Part shown: positions 22,284 through 32,949 of the stretch, one piece after another | Position numbering within the stretch: position 1 is the first letter of the stretch | Layout: each line of letters begins with the position of its first letter | NCBI GenBank assembly: GCA_029204225.1 | Contig: CM055092.1 | Location: 75,036,383-75,100,382 of the forward strand | Source of the DNA: Diphasiastrum complanatum | Lineage: Eukaryota; Streptophyta; Lycopodiopsida; Lycopodiales; Lycopodiaceae | Reading direction: 5' to 3' | DNA: 64,000 nt | Notes under the pieces: generated by a model | Told to the model about the DNA's origin: nothing | Database searches by the model: none | Seen by the model: the letters and a program-made list of their open reading frames with translations, nothing else | Translations under genes and position numbers: made by a program

Positions 22284-23420
22284 TTATTGGGGACTTTTAT
22301 TGGCTTCGTGTTGAATGATTAAATGATACTGCACCTTCTCCATAAAGTCGAGGCGTGCAGTATTGAAATCTAAATTGTGGGGTAGGAAACAACGGTGGGC
22401 TCCGACAATCCACTTGGAGGTTGTCCATGAGGTGAAGCGGGATTCCCAAGAGCCTCCCATCATAGCCGCACGAAAGTAGAGACGAGCTACCGACAGCTGA
22501 TCTTTGATTTGCTCTGAGGCCATTGGCATATTTGGATCAAATGCCAGAGGAGGGAGGCAATCGTCTTATTTGGTTGCCACTAACGCCAACAGAGTTAGAT
22601 CTTTAGCCAACATTGTCGATTGTCGCACCGTTGGATCTGGAGAGTGGACATACTCTCTCTGATATGCTTGTAAAGCACGGTGGAAGTCCACTGAAATGGT
22701 CCAGATGTAAGGTTGATGGATGATTGGCCAATTGGGCATATGGATGGTGATTTTGTCCATAGCCAACCCCAAATCTTTCCATTTATTTCTTCGCGGCATT
22801 GGCACGTAATAGGGATCTACCCGCAACTAGCGAGGGTTGGCGACGTAACTCCTAATTGATTTTGGAGTTTTCTCAAAAACTGTGATTCTCTATGCTGGCT
22901 GCTTTCCCAGTGTAGGTATTTTGTCCAACTCTTTGCCGGCCTTGATCTCGGAGGTCTTAAATTCCAGATCCCATCCACCGTGCGAGGACTCATGCAGATA
23001 TTGCTTTAAGAAGGTCTGGATTTGGTCCTCGACGCTGATGGGCCTTCTGAATAGAGGTCCTATCCTTGATGAGGATGGACCCGCTTGTACTGCCGGTATG
23101 GTTGGCGGTTGATCTGCTATATCTGGAGCTCCCCCCTGGTCCATGCTCAAATCAATCCCTATATCCATTGGTACAGCTTCTTGGCGCGAGGGGGAGAATT
23201 GCGGCATGACCGGGACGGGGATTTGTGGTCTGGCTTCCAACACTTGAACGACTGCTTTTTCATAGGTGGTGATGGTCTCTTTTGTCTTGGCCAACTTGGC
23301 TGAAGCTGCTCCTTTGAACCTATCAAAGCTGCCTTGGAATCCTTGAAGGGCCAGTTTGGCAAATCCACTCAAATCAAGCAAAATCAATCCCAAACTAACC
23401 CTAAAATGCAGATCTAACAC
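22284..23420 (-). other. Retroelement interior with unrecognised frames
   Basis: Three minus-strand frames in series: 23420-22890 (176 codons, Pro/Gln-rich centre, then PISVEDQIQTFLKQYLHES), 22826-22566 and 22529-22284 (GSWESRFTSWTTSKWIVGAH). Stops and shifts separate them. They end just before the purine tract at 22260, so they belong to the 3' interior of the element using the LTR at 21131-22233. No RT, integrase, zinc knuckle or chromodomain is visible. They may be an extra 3' ORF, a gag of an unfamiliar family, or the cargo of a non-autonomous element. Confidence 0.4.
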
Positions 23421-23731
23421 GATTCATGCCACGACAAGATGCTAATGCAAGCTAACCATCAACCAAACATGTTGCAAACTAAAAAATTGGCGTAGTTCAA
23501 AAATATTCTTCCAATCCGATTCTTAACCAGATTATGAGTTTCAAATTCTACAATCATCCAAATAATTAAAGACCATTTTATACCCATGTCTTTAACAAGA
23601 TAACCTTATACAATTTCCTAGAACAATATCTAGAGATTACAAAGTCCTACTAAATTCCCAAAATTCAGTCTATTATTCTTGGAATCATAAGGATCCGGTA
23701 TCCATGTGAGCTCACAGGGATACTATGACAA

Positions 23732-24416
23732 ATGAATCAAAACTATTATTCAAAGCTCAAGTGCTTCTATTGTGGCATCAAAGGATGCTTTGCAAGTGAG
23801 TGCTACAAGAAGAAGAGAGATCAAGGAGACAAGCAAGGTAATCTTACTCTTGATAAGGATGGTTTGGATGTTCAAGATGCAAATGATGATGCTTTTGTGA
23901 TGTCTTCATGTATGCTTGCTAATGATGGAGATCTAGATCGATGGTGGATTGATAGTGGAGCAAGTTCACACATGACTTTTCACAAAGAGTACTTCACTTC
24001 TTTGTTGGCAAATGGAGATGACAAGAGGGTGATCTACACGACCAATGATGGTGAGTGTGCAATCAAAGGGATTGGCACAATTCCTATTTCTCTCTCTACA
24101 TATAGGAATGTTCATTTGGAGGATGTTTTGTTCATTCCATCTATTACCAAGAATCTACTTAGTGCGAGTCAATTGCTAAAGCAAAGGCCATTCAAGAGTT
24201 TTGGCATAAAAAGATGGGGCACCTCAACTTCAAGTCATTGGAGGTAATGGCTAGAAAGCAAGTTGTGATAGTCCTCCAAGTTCCTTAAAATCAATCATAT
24301 TTGTGAGTCTTGTGCTTTGTCAAAGTCACATATACTACCTTATACTAGATCTACATCTAGATATATAAAGCCTTTCAAGTTGTACATTCGGATAAATTAG
24401 CAACAGTGGAGCTAAG
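23732..24416 (+). pseudogene. Copia zinc knuckle, protease and pre-integrase
   Basis: KLKCFYCGIKGCFASECYKK is a nucleocapsid-type knuckle with spacing CX2CX4CX4C; the usual His is Cys. WWIDSGASSHMTFHKE is the aspartic protease active site (DSGA), followed by HLEDVLFIPSITKNLLSASQ. After a deletion or frameshift near 24190 another frame gives FWHKKMGHLNFKSLEVMARK and a CESCALSKSH zinc-binding end, typical of the pre-integrase domain. The N-terminal gag is not seen upstream. Confidence 0.88.
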
Positions 24417-24934
24417 ATGCACGTAACTTTAATTGATGATTTTAGTAGATTTTCTTGGATCTATCTACTAAAGAGCAAAGATGAAGTGTATGATGGCTTT
24501 GTTAAGTTCAAGAATTCAAGGGAGAACCAATTTTCCACATGGATCAAGTGCTTAAGGAGTGACAATGGTGATGAGTACATATCTACCAAGTTCAAGGCCT
24601 TTTGTGATGAGCATGAGATCAAGAGGGAGTATATGACACCAAGGACCCCACAACAAAATGGAGTGGCTAAGAGGAAGAATAGGACTTTATGTGAAAGTGC
24701 CAAAGCCATGAGGTTAAGTGCTAATAAGCCATTTTGGGATCAAGCATTGTTGTGTGCTAATTTCTTGTGCAATAGGTGGCCGAGTGCTGTTCTGGATGGA
24801 AGGACACCTTTTGAGATGCTATTCAAGAGGAGGCTGAGTGTTAACTTTCTTAGATGCTATGTCACCGTTACTCTTGATGATCGGACCAAGGAGGATCCAT
24901 CTTCAAGGAAAGGTATATTTTTGGATATAGTGAG
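24417..24934 (+). pseudogene. Copia integrase
   Basis: LIDDFSRFSWIYLLKSKDEV holds the first catalytic Asp, IKCLRSDNGDEYIS the second, and TPQQNGVAKRKNRTLCE the last block; here the expected catalytic Glu in 'NGVAER' is Lys, which would abolish activity. NRWPSAVLDGRTPFEMLFKR follows as usual. Part of the C-terminal domain is shortened before a stop at 24938. Confidence 0.9.
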
Positions 24935-25477
24935 GTGAGTAAAGCCTACAAGGTTTACATTCCTTCTACTAACAAGGTGATTGTTGGTAGAGATGTCATT
25001 TTTTATGAGGAGAACATCTCAAAAGTATCTTCAAGCATAATTGATGATGATTTGGATGGATCTAACATTCTTGATGTTGATGTAAAGGATCCTACTTTGG
25101 ATGGTGATGATGAAGGACCATCATCAAGTCAAAAGCCAAGGAGAACATCAAGGGAAAGACAAATGCCTTCAAGGGTCACATATGATGAAAAGGGTAAGCA
25201 AGTAGTTTTTGGAATTTATGTTGCTTTCGTAACCTCTTTTGATGAACCTACAAGTGTAGATAAAGCAAGGAACAAAGAGGAGTGGATCCAAGCAATGGAT
25301 CTTCAGTATCAAGCACATATGAAGAATGGAAAATGGAGATTGGTGGAGTTACCTTCAAGGGATTGTGTAGCTAATATCTTCACCAAAGCATTGGGAAAGG
25401 ACTTGTTTATGAAGCACAGGACATCACTTGGAGTGTTATCAAAGTCCATACTAAAACTAGTTGAAGAGGGAGTGTGA
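24935..25477 (+). pseudogene. Copia linker fused directly to RNase H tail
   Basis: It starts with the end of integrase (KAYKVYIPSTNKVIVGRDVI), then the acidic linker (PRRTSRERQMPSRVTY, RNKEEWIQAMDLQYQAH) and the first RT words (GKWRLVELPS). The next residues are RDCVANIFTKALGKDLF, the end of RNase H, in the same frame. The whole RT and most of RNase H (about 1.4 kb in a full copy) are deleted with the frame kept. It ends KLVEEGV, followed by GAGGGAG then TGTGAGAG, which resembles a purine tract and LTR start at 25473. Confidence 0.88.
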
Positions 25478-26590
25478 GAGATTTCAACTAGTTTAGTCAA
25501 AATTGCTTAATTTGTTTATATGGCATTTGAGGCCAATTTCATATTAGACTTAGAGTTTGACTTTTCAAAGTTATATTAGTGGAGCACTCTTCAAAGGCAT
25601 TGGCAAGAGATCTCTACCAAAGAGATCTTATCATGGATATGGTGAGGGTGCTGCTATGATGGATCCCTTGGTTGATCTCCACTTCTTATGCATACCAAAG
25701 GATCCACTCAAAAAGATTTACAAACTTCTCAAGTGATCTAGTACCTTTCCAAGCTATTTTTTGAGGAGTGTGAGAAATTGGCAAAAATCTAGCTTGGTAA
25801 TTTTTATGATAGAAGTTTGTAAGTGAATCTCTCATGTGTGGAGGATGTTCCCACATGTGGAGAATTGTAAAGTAAATAAAAATGTTTAATATAGGAGTCT
25901 CATAGAATTTCATAGTCAAGCATTTAGGTGTAGGATGTTGATAGGGTCAAATTTGGCATAGATGGCAAATTATCCATTTCCACTTGTAATGCCACTATTG
26001 AGCCAAAATAGAGTAGGAGGTCAAACTTGTGCCAATTAGAGTGTATACAAGTGTAATGCTTTTGTTTGATGAAGTTTAAGAGGTCCAATAGGATTTAGAG
26101 GTGGAACCATGAGTGGTCCAATAGAATTTGAGGTGCATGGATCAATGGTCCAATAGGATTAAGAGGTGGAAAAGTGTGATCCAATCATAGTTAAGCATAG
26201 TGGTAGATCGTGGATCTACTAGTATCATTGTACTCCTCATTTGGATCTAATTGGTTTGGTGATTATATGGATTTTGAGTGTTATTGGATTTCTAGCTTTC
26301 TCTCTCTACTCGAGAGCTCATGATGTATTTTCTCTCTCTACCCGAGGAAAGCAGCTTGTTTTTACTTAGATTATTTTTTGAATACTTCCCACACGTGTGA
26401 ATGAGAGTTGGAAGTGATTGAATGCATGTAGTAGTGTGTTTTTGCCATAGGATTTAAGATTGATCTTGATTCTCAATCTAGTCTTGATCTTGGTGCATCT
26501 ACACACCTTAGGAGATCACAAGTACATGTTGTGGACAATCCACACGTGTGAAATTCAACAGTGCTCATCATCAAATGCTTTCAAAAGAAA
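25478..26590 (+). mobile_element. 3' end and LTR of the copia element
   Basis: Two LTR-start-like junctions are present: GAGGGAG/TGTGAGAGATT at 25473 and TTTTTTGAGGAG/TGTGAGAAATT at 25769. The second matches 1032 and is the better candidate; the first may be a chance copy or a second LTR boundary. The sequence carries CTCATGTGTG (25831), CCACATGTGG (25851) and two CACACGTGTG palindromes (26390, 26541). Related words (TGGTCCAATAGGATTTAGAGG) repeat around 26090-26170. It ends near the palindrome at 26596. Confidence 0.55.
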
Positions 26591-26595
26591 AATAT

Positions 26596-26629
26596 ATCAG
26601 AACCTCCCGCCGCGGCGGGAGGTTCTGAT
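26596..26629. repeat. Perfect 34-bp GC-rich palindrome
   Basis: The 34 bases are their own reverse complement; the core is CCTCCCGCCGCGGCGGGAGG, flanked by ATCAGAA and TTCTGAT. It is followed within 12 bp by AT-rich and (TG)n sequence. It would form a cruciform or a long hairpin RNA. Confidence 0.97.
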
Positions 26630-26663
26630 GACTCATCTTTTTAAATATATATACATATATATA

Positions 26664-26695
<32 letters not shown>

Positions 26696-26841
26696 ATGTA
26701 TATATTTATCAGATATATATATGTGATAAAATTTTTAATTGCATATTTGTAATATATGTCAATTACATATATTAAATAAATTTTGTTACAAACAAATTTG
26801 CAACCTCATCATTTTGCATATTTTGATGCTATTCTATAACA

Positions 26842-26873
26842 TCAAAACCTCCCACCGCGGTGGGAGGTTCTGA
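26842..26873. repeat. GC-rich palindrome, copy 2
   Basis: The core 24 bases (26846-26869), centred on CCACCGCGGTGG with AACCTCC/GGAGGTT arms, are perfectly self-complementary; the arms extend to 32 bp with one mismatch. Relative to copy 1 the changes are paired (G to A on one arm, C to T on the other), so the stem is preserved. Confidence 0.95.
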
Positions 26874-26910
26874 GGACATATTGCTTTAAATATATTATAT
26901 ATATACATAT

Positions 26911-27012
<102 letters not shown>

Positions 27013-27066
27013 GCAAAAAAATTTTTATTACATATATCTAAAAAAAATGGTAACAAAAAAAAATTC

Positions 27067-27097
27067 CAAAACCTCCCGCCACGGCTGGAGATTCTGA
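27067..27097. repeat. GC-rich palindrome, copy 3 (decayed)
   Basis: AAACCTCCCGCCACGGCTGG then AGATTCTGAG. Same family and position as copies 1, 2 and 4, but several mismatches break the stem. Confidence 0.85.
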
Positions 27098-27119
27098 GAA
27101 TACATTTTATTGGATATTA

Positions 27120-27231
<112 letters not shown>

Positions 27232-27271
27232 CATACATATATTATATTTGTCATATATTAGCAACTGTCGC

Positions 27272-27301
27272 CAGAATCTCCCACCGTGGTGGGAGGTTCT
27301 G
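27272..27301. repeat. GC-rich palindrome, copy 4
   Basis: Arms CAGAATCTCCCACC and GGTGGGAGGTTCTG pair over 30 bp with one T-G wobble and a G-T centre. It begins about 200 bp after copy 3. Confidence 0.93.
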
Positions 27302-27312
27302 ATGTTTTTTAT

Positions 27313-27346
<34 letters not shown>

Positions 27347-27366
27347 TGTGTGTGTGTGTGTGTTAT

Positions 27367-27445
<79 letters not shown>

Positions 27446-27447
<2 letters not shown>

Positions 27448-28385
27448 CATACATATATATGTATTACATATTTATATATGTATGTATTATATTAATATAT
27501 TTATATTTGTATATACAACTTTTATCTATATATATAAATATATATGTATATGTAAATTTCATTTTAAAGGTACAATACATTATTTTATAAATACATGCAT
27601 CTTATATATATGCTCATCATATATATGCATTCGTCATATTACATAAATGTTTGAAGTGACTATTTTGGAATGCATTTCACATAACAATATTTATGTAATC
27701 TAACAAACATGATCTAGTACATTATATCAAGAAATAACTTACTTTAATAATAGAGTACAAGCGACTAAATTGAGCTTACTTCTGAAGAGGAATGTGAGTG
27801 ACTATAGAGACTAGACTTTGAAAGACTTGAGTGTCTCTTGAAAGAAACTCTTTATATACACTATTGTCGAGCTTCATCCATGTCATCAATCCGCGTGAAA
27901 ATGTTTCTTTTCTCTTTTCTAAAGACACCTTAGCAATCCGTGTTTTCTCACTTATTGTTTAGTCTAGTTATTGTCCCAAGTGTACTATCCAAACACGCTG
28001 CTTTTCTTAAAACTCATTTTTGCCATGTCACTGATCCAGATCTTATTACTATTTGATACTGGATTTTTAAACACGTATTCACAGATCGGTGACCTGGCAT
28101 GGTTCTATATATATTTATTCCAATTCTTTGTTTCTTTCTTTGAGAGCAGAATAGAAGCGTCGTAGAACTATAGCAAGACAACAATGAATCTAACTAACTT
28201 CCTAATGAACTTGAGCCTATTTCTTGAGCTTGTTTCTTGAGCTCCTGAGCTTATTCCTTGTGATTCTCATTATATTATTTATCATCGTTTTTGGAATCAC
28301 TAAACTTGTCTCTTAAAATCCTAAGCAAGTCTGGGTCTGGTTTTCTAAATCATATAACCTAATAACTTTTCAATTTTTTTGTGGG
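27446..28385. other. AT-rich spacer, no recognised gene
   Basis: Continues as irregular AT-rich DNA to about 27650, then mixed sequence. A 64-codon frame at 27971-28165 has two hydrophobic stretches but no known homology. Short TTGAGCTTGTTTCTTGAGCT repeats occur near 28215-28260. Confidence 0.5.
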
Positions 28386-28415
28386 CTTCTCCTCCCGCCG
28401 TGGTAGGAGGAGAAG
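28386..28415. repeat. GC-rich palindrome, distant copy 5
   Basis: CTTCTCCTCCCGCCGTGG then TAGGAGGAGAAG: the core CCTCCCGCCG is shared with copies 1 and 3, but the arms (CTTCT/AGAAG instead of AGAA/TTCT) are compensated on both sides. One C-A mismatch. Confidence 0.85.
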
Positions 28416-28444
28416 GGTTTAAATGTTAGGCCCTCAATCTTAAA

Positions 28445-29360
28445 TTGCATTACAACTTTTTTGATATTCTATCTGATATTTTATTTGATATTTTTTGCAT
28501 GCGTTCTACACTGTTGACCAAACCGTTTTCAGGCCCTCCAATATATCTTACTAGAGGTTGGAAGATACTTCAAAAACCAAGCTCAAGTGGATTTCATGTG
28601 AAAGCCTTTGTGGTAATATCTACTAAATCAATTGGCGATCCTGAATTCTCCATGGACAATGTGAAAGTCTTGGTGTCATCCGCGGTATCTACCTTCAAGA
28701 TGAATTTGTTTTCAACAGAGCTGAGTTTATGACTCGCGGCCAAGATGGTTTTGAGCGTCATGTGATTTTGTCTTGTGCGGACACTGCACATTTTACTGCT
28801 GAACCACCAACTCACGACTCAAATGATTTAATTCTGAACTACAAGGGTTCCCTCTTCAACGGCTTGATGGCCCTATCTAGAAACATAAGCTGTTAATGGA
28901 TGCAGAGGGAATACAAAGTGTTTTCTTTGATGCTACAATTATTGGATCTGCTGCTGCTTCTATGATTGAAGATGTAACATGAATGAAAATTGTTCCATGC
29001 ACAGAAACAAATCCCTCTCCTAAAAAACTAGAAAAACAAGCTTTGAAAAGAAGGAGAAAAATAACCCCTAGTGGACCTAGAAGAGGAAGTCGTGAGGTTC
29101 AAATTGAAAGAGAGACTGCAAAAGTTGTTGTGACAAGGCCCTTGGAGCCGAGAGTGGATCAATCGGGAATGCAATTCGGCTCTTATTGCAATGTATCAGA
29201 CGATGAAGGGCATATGGTTGAGGAAGAGCAAATACCTGAGTTTGAGAGTAATGCAAATGTCAATCTCGACAATTTTGTAATTGATGATATCGGGTACATA
29301 TGGGATAAAAATACTATGTATCGAATAGAGAGCAAAAATATCTAGCGCGCCTCACTTTTC
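28445..29360 (+). other. Unrecognised coding-like frames
   Basis: Frames 28445-28732 (SSGFHVKAFVVISTKSIGD) and 28983-29345 (basic KKLEKQALKRRRKITPSGPR, then acidic) run in the same direction as the methyltransferase-like frames downstream and are joined to them only through stops and shifts. In another frame, GQDGFERHVILSCADTAHFT near 28740 also reads like protein. They may be the N-terminal part of one decayed gene. I recognise no domain. The KRRRK patch could be a nuclear signal. Confidence 0.35.
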
Positions 29361-30297
29361 ATGAACCAACGAGCTTTGGATCACTCGTTCGCTGAGAAGT
29401 TGTTTTCTGATTTGAGCAGGCCCAGTAGTCCACCACCTGCATCGATCAATGTCACTTTGAGGCCAATTTCATTCAAGAAAGGTGATGATGAAAAAATTAT
29501 TTTTGAAGGCCCAATTATGTTTGAAAAAATGTATTGCGAATTCATGCATGTTGACAGAAAATCGCTTTTTGTCATATTGTATTTATGAACTTATCGACGG
29601 TCAACATTTCTGTTATGCATGTATTGAATTGGCGAAGGTTGCATTAAATCCAAATAGAATACATCCTCAAATATTTGATGCCACTTTTAGGTTTGTGCAT
29701 GCCAAGGTACATATTTTTAAGAATGCATCTCGTTACATTCTTGAATCTTTTTGTCGGAATTGGATTAGAGCGCACTATGGCAAAGGCAAAGGTATAACTT
29801 CAAAATTGATTGGTGTTATACCTAAACCCTTGAGAGCAGCTGTAGAAAATATTAAACAAAAATATCTTGCCGCCCACAATATTGAGCATGAAACTGGGAC
29901 CTTTAGTAGCATCGAATGGAGGTTCTTCTACAAAGTAAAAGTTTCAAAAAATGAGGAGGCCATCTGTTGTGGCACTGAAGAATCAAGTTTCATGACACTT
30001 CCTTCTTCATTGTGGGAGCGTCCCACATTGTATATATTTGATAACTTGGAGTCTCTAGACTTCAATTACATTTTGTCAATGGTTTGCCATTGTTTGACAA
30101 CTCTCATGCCACAGTACAAAGTCTGTGTGATTGTTCTCTTTATGGATGACAACATGAAAGAGGGTATCAAATCAAGCATCAAAGCAATGCATGATGTACG
30201 TTGTTTTGTTTTTGAGGGTTACTACGAGCTAGCAACTCCTTTGAAAGAAAACAATATACATGTTCCGAACTTGCAGCCTGTCCTATTTGTTTTCTAG
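29361..30297 (+). pseudogene. Methyltransferase-like gene, N-terminal and central part
   Basis: Starts in the frame 29361-29588 (SASINV-type Pro/Ser-rich lead, FKKGDDEKIIFEGP) and shifts to 29590-30297: YACIELAKVALNPNRIHPQI, IGVIPKPLRAAVENIKQKYL, ERPTLYIFDNLESLDFNYIL, PQYKVCVIVLFMDDNMKEG, ending QPVLFVF and a TAG. I do not recognise this half by itself. In a beta-class DNA methyltransferase the catalytic (D/N)PP(Y/W) motif would fall near YIFDNLESL, but no intact PP is seen. Assignment depends on the downstream motif. The stop at 30297 stands where Trp would fit (then NAES). Confidence 0.35.
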
Positions 30298-30361
30298 AAT
30301 GCTGAGTCTCCAATGATGTTAGAAGTGCATGCAAAGTAAATTCAAACTCTTGAGGTTGTGT

Positions 30362-30709
30362 TTCGGAGATAGTGAAAAATCGGCAAAATATTTTGTGTCA
30401 TGTAAGCCAGATCACAAAAAGAAAACAAAGCATTGGTGACGTGTGAGCAGCATTATTGAATCCTTTTGTGCTCCAAGTTGTTCTGTGTGCTTATATAAAA
30501 TGTCATATTGTGTGGCACAGCTCATGAACAACATCGGTCGAACTATTGTGATTATCGATATTCCAAAAAATATAGATATGACTCAGTCCTTTCTAGCGCA
30601 TCAAGACCGTTTGGAATCACCTTCAGATACAGATTCATTTGAAGACTCAAGTTCTGGGTCGGAGGAGTCTAATGAGGGTGATATGGATATAAACGTAGAG
30701 ACATTATAA
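30362..30709 (+). pseudogene. Methyltransferase-like C-terminal part
   Basis: FGDSEKSAKYFVSCKPDHKK, HW, a TGA, then SSIIESFCAPSCSVCLYKMS and MNNIGRTIVIIDIPKNIDMT. 'I.e.FCaPScSv......lGR..vviDid' resembles the AdoMet-binding motif I of N4/N6 DNA methyltransferases (DPFcGsGt....a...gR...giDi), which in the beta class comes after the catalytic motif, as it would here. The tail is acidic and Ser-rich (DTDSFEDSSSGSEES). The Gly residues of motif I are replaced, so activity is doubtful. It converges with the transposase at 31740-32395 on the other strand and may be cargo of that element. Confidence 0.4.
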
Positions 30710-31179
30710 TTTGTGTTAGTGGTCACGGCCTAAACCGTAAAGGCAAGTAAGTACTTAATACCTCAAGCGGTAGGGATTGTTACCGCTATTTTGACAATAT
30801 AACAAAGGAATACGGTTTGAATAAAGATTTGTTATTAATGTGTCATTTTTTAATAAATGTTATATATTTTTTAATTGACGTGTCATTTTTTGATAAATGT
30901 TATATATTTTTTTAATGATTTGAAAAGGGTTTTTGACATATGATATGTTTATGAAAAGTTTTAAAATATTTTGGGTATGCATGAGTTTTGTAGTACACAA
31001 TCATGTCATACTCAATTGAAACGTGGTTCACATACTATTAAATTATCAAATTTTTGTAAATATACAATGCCTTGATATTCTCAAGTCCATTTCAAAAATG
31101 GGATTTCGCCAAAGTCCAAAATTAATTGATACAATGTTTATCTGTTTTTGAGACTTAAGTGCAATTTCAGATGGTTACA
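30710..31179. other. AT-rich spacer between converging pseudogenes
   Basis: No coding signal. Contains a near-repeat (GTGTCATTTTTTAATAAATG at 30840, GTGTCATTTTTTGATAAATG at 30881). Confidence 0.6.
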
Positions 31180-31470
31180 AATGTACCAAAATTGGTACTT
31201 CGATAGTACCAAATTTGGTACTCAACTATTGGACAAAAATTCTGTAATTTATGAGTAGGTACTTTTGGGGATTTAAACAAGCAATACCTATTTTTCAAAT
31301 GGAAAAGACAATTTTAGTGAATACCAAAAGCACTATGATTGAGACTCCGATAGTACCAAAAAATGTAGTCTGAATTTTCAAAAAGCAAAATTCAGAACTG
31401 ATAGATAAGTGATCCAAAGTACCAAATTGGTACTCATCAGTTTCAAAACGAGTACTATGAAAGTACCAAA
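31180..31470. repeat. GTACCAA-rich tract at transposase locus 2
   Basis: It has at least eight copies of GTACCAAA or TTTGGTAC, often as near-palindromes such as GTACCAAATTTGGTAC (31206-31221) and AGTACCAAATTGGTACT (31419-31435). The motif matches the intron of locus 1. It lies 3' of the coding blocks on the minus strand. Confidence 0.85.
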
Positions 31471-31739
31471 TGAATCAATATAAGACACAAAGGTTACTTG
31501 CATCCTGATTTCAAGCGTTAAGCAAGTCCTCATGATTGCTGTCATCTTTGTACGACATGTTGTTGTATATGTTCTCATACACATCGGTGGATAATCGGAA
31601 CATGTTATGATATCTAGGAATAGGCTCCATTGGAAACTGGATTGCTCTCACCATATGTGAATAGATCATTACCGGCTAAGTCTAGTCTAGAAGGTTGTAT
31701 GTATTTATCATGCGTTTAACTTGGCCATAGTATAGGCCT

Positions 31740-32395
31740 TCAACCACTCTCATTTTGTTGTGCCATGCATCCTTTTGTGCTGTCACCTGCCTTGTACATT
31801 GTCTTGGTGCATTTAAGAAGGTAGAAATCCTCTCCTCTCTCTACTATTTTGACCACAAAATTGTCTCCAGTGGACAACAAGTCACACAAACGATCAGGAT
31901 TCCCCTCATACATGGGCAGGTTGGTGTCATGATGCAGGCATTGATCCATAGGCACCGTCATTATCTCTAGTGTCACCGTCTTTGTTGCTGCTAGCTGTCT
32001 CTGACTCTGGCAATGGCTGGATAAATAAATATTTTCACTCTTCCACGTGTTGTTTGTTCTTACATCTTCTCCATTGCCCTATAATACATGAATCGCAGAA
32101 ACATGACAATGTGTGACATCGTAGTGAGCATAGACTATCTTGGGAATATTCATCAACACAGTGGAACGAGCGTGAGCTTGTGATGCACTGACAATCCCAT
32201 TTCACATCACGTTGCACCTCATCCTTGCTAACCAGCCAAAAAACCCTTCTTGTACTACAATTGTGACCTTCTCCTTTTGGCCTAAGTGTTTCTTTCAAAT
32301 ATGCGACCACATCTACTGCACATTTCTCAACTCCTCATGAGTGAGAGTTTTCTTGATGATCGCGCTTGCTCCATCGTGCTTGCCTTTTCCATGGC
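31740..32395 (-). pseudogene. DNA transposase, C-terminal exons (locus 2)
   Basis: Beginning at a strong splice acceptor (TTTTTTCTACCTCAG, up to 32396), the minus frame reads GHGKGKHDGASAIIKKTLTH, the 'HGKG..DG' block that follows the SDGA.SQFK core in this family. After frameshifts come VFWLVSKDEVQRDV, SSRSFHCVDEYSQ and LSCFCDSCIIGQWRRCKNKQ, a Cys/His cluster (HC, CFC, C, C) probably binding zinc, then GDNFVVKIVERGEDFYLLKC. Locus 1 has the earlier exons and this locus the later ones, so the two are complementary parts of one family. A TGA replaces the Trp expected after VEE. Inactive. Family recall is from memory. Confidence 0.6.
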
Positions 32396-32710
32396 CTGAG
32401 GTAGAAAAAATATGCATTATTTACAGACCTGTCAAGTGATAATACCTGGTCAAAAAATGAACAAATTATTAGATTTTTTATTTTTTGTTAGATTTTTTAT
32501 TTTTATGTAGGCTACAATAAATAGTGCTTGCAAACGGTACCCATAGTTCCAAACCTGGTGTCCAGTCTACTACCAATTTGGTACTATATTCGAGTGTCCC
32601 GTATAGTCCCAGCTTGGTACTATATCTATTAGGAAAATAGTACCAAATTGGTACTCTAGAATAGTGTATTTTGGTACAAGACTGTTGGCAGATTCTACAC
32701 TATAGAATCT
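32396..32710 (-). other. Intron of transposase locus 2 with GTACCAA motifs
   Basis: Upstream (minus) of the splice acceptor the sequence again fills with TACCAATTTGGTAC, TTGGTACTATA and AGTACCAAATTGGTACT. No upstream exon is present; a dispersed repeat begins near 32760-32819, so the element is truncated here. Confidence 0.55.
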
Positions 32711-32818
32711 GATACTGTTTCTTTCTTGTTATGGCATCTATTTTTTGCCTGTCACCAGGGACTATGGGCATGTCTTAGTTTTATCTTGCTTATTACCATG
32801 CCTAGATCAGACAGAAAG

Positions 32819-32949
32819 ATTCTTGGGGTTGTAGTATGGTTCAACCTATCATGAATACTCAGATTTCGAACACTCTTGAACTCTTGAAATCACCTGCAAT
32901 CATTCTACCATACAAGCACACTAAGAATGCCCAAAAACAGCTCTTCTTG
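32819..32949 (+). repeat. Dispersed repeat, copy 2
   Basis: Mate of 5681-5811, same orientation, with scattered substitutions. Both copies lie within about 1 kb of a transposase locus, though on different sides of it. Confidence 0.8.
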
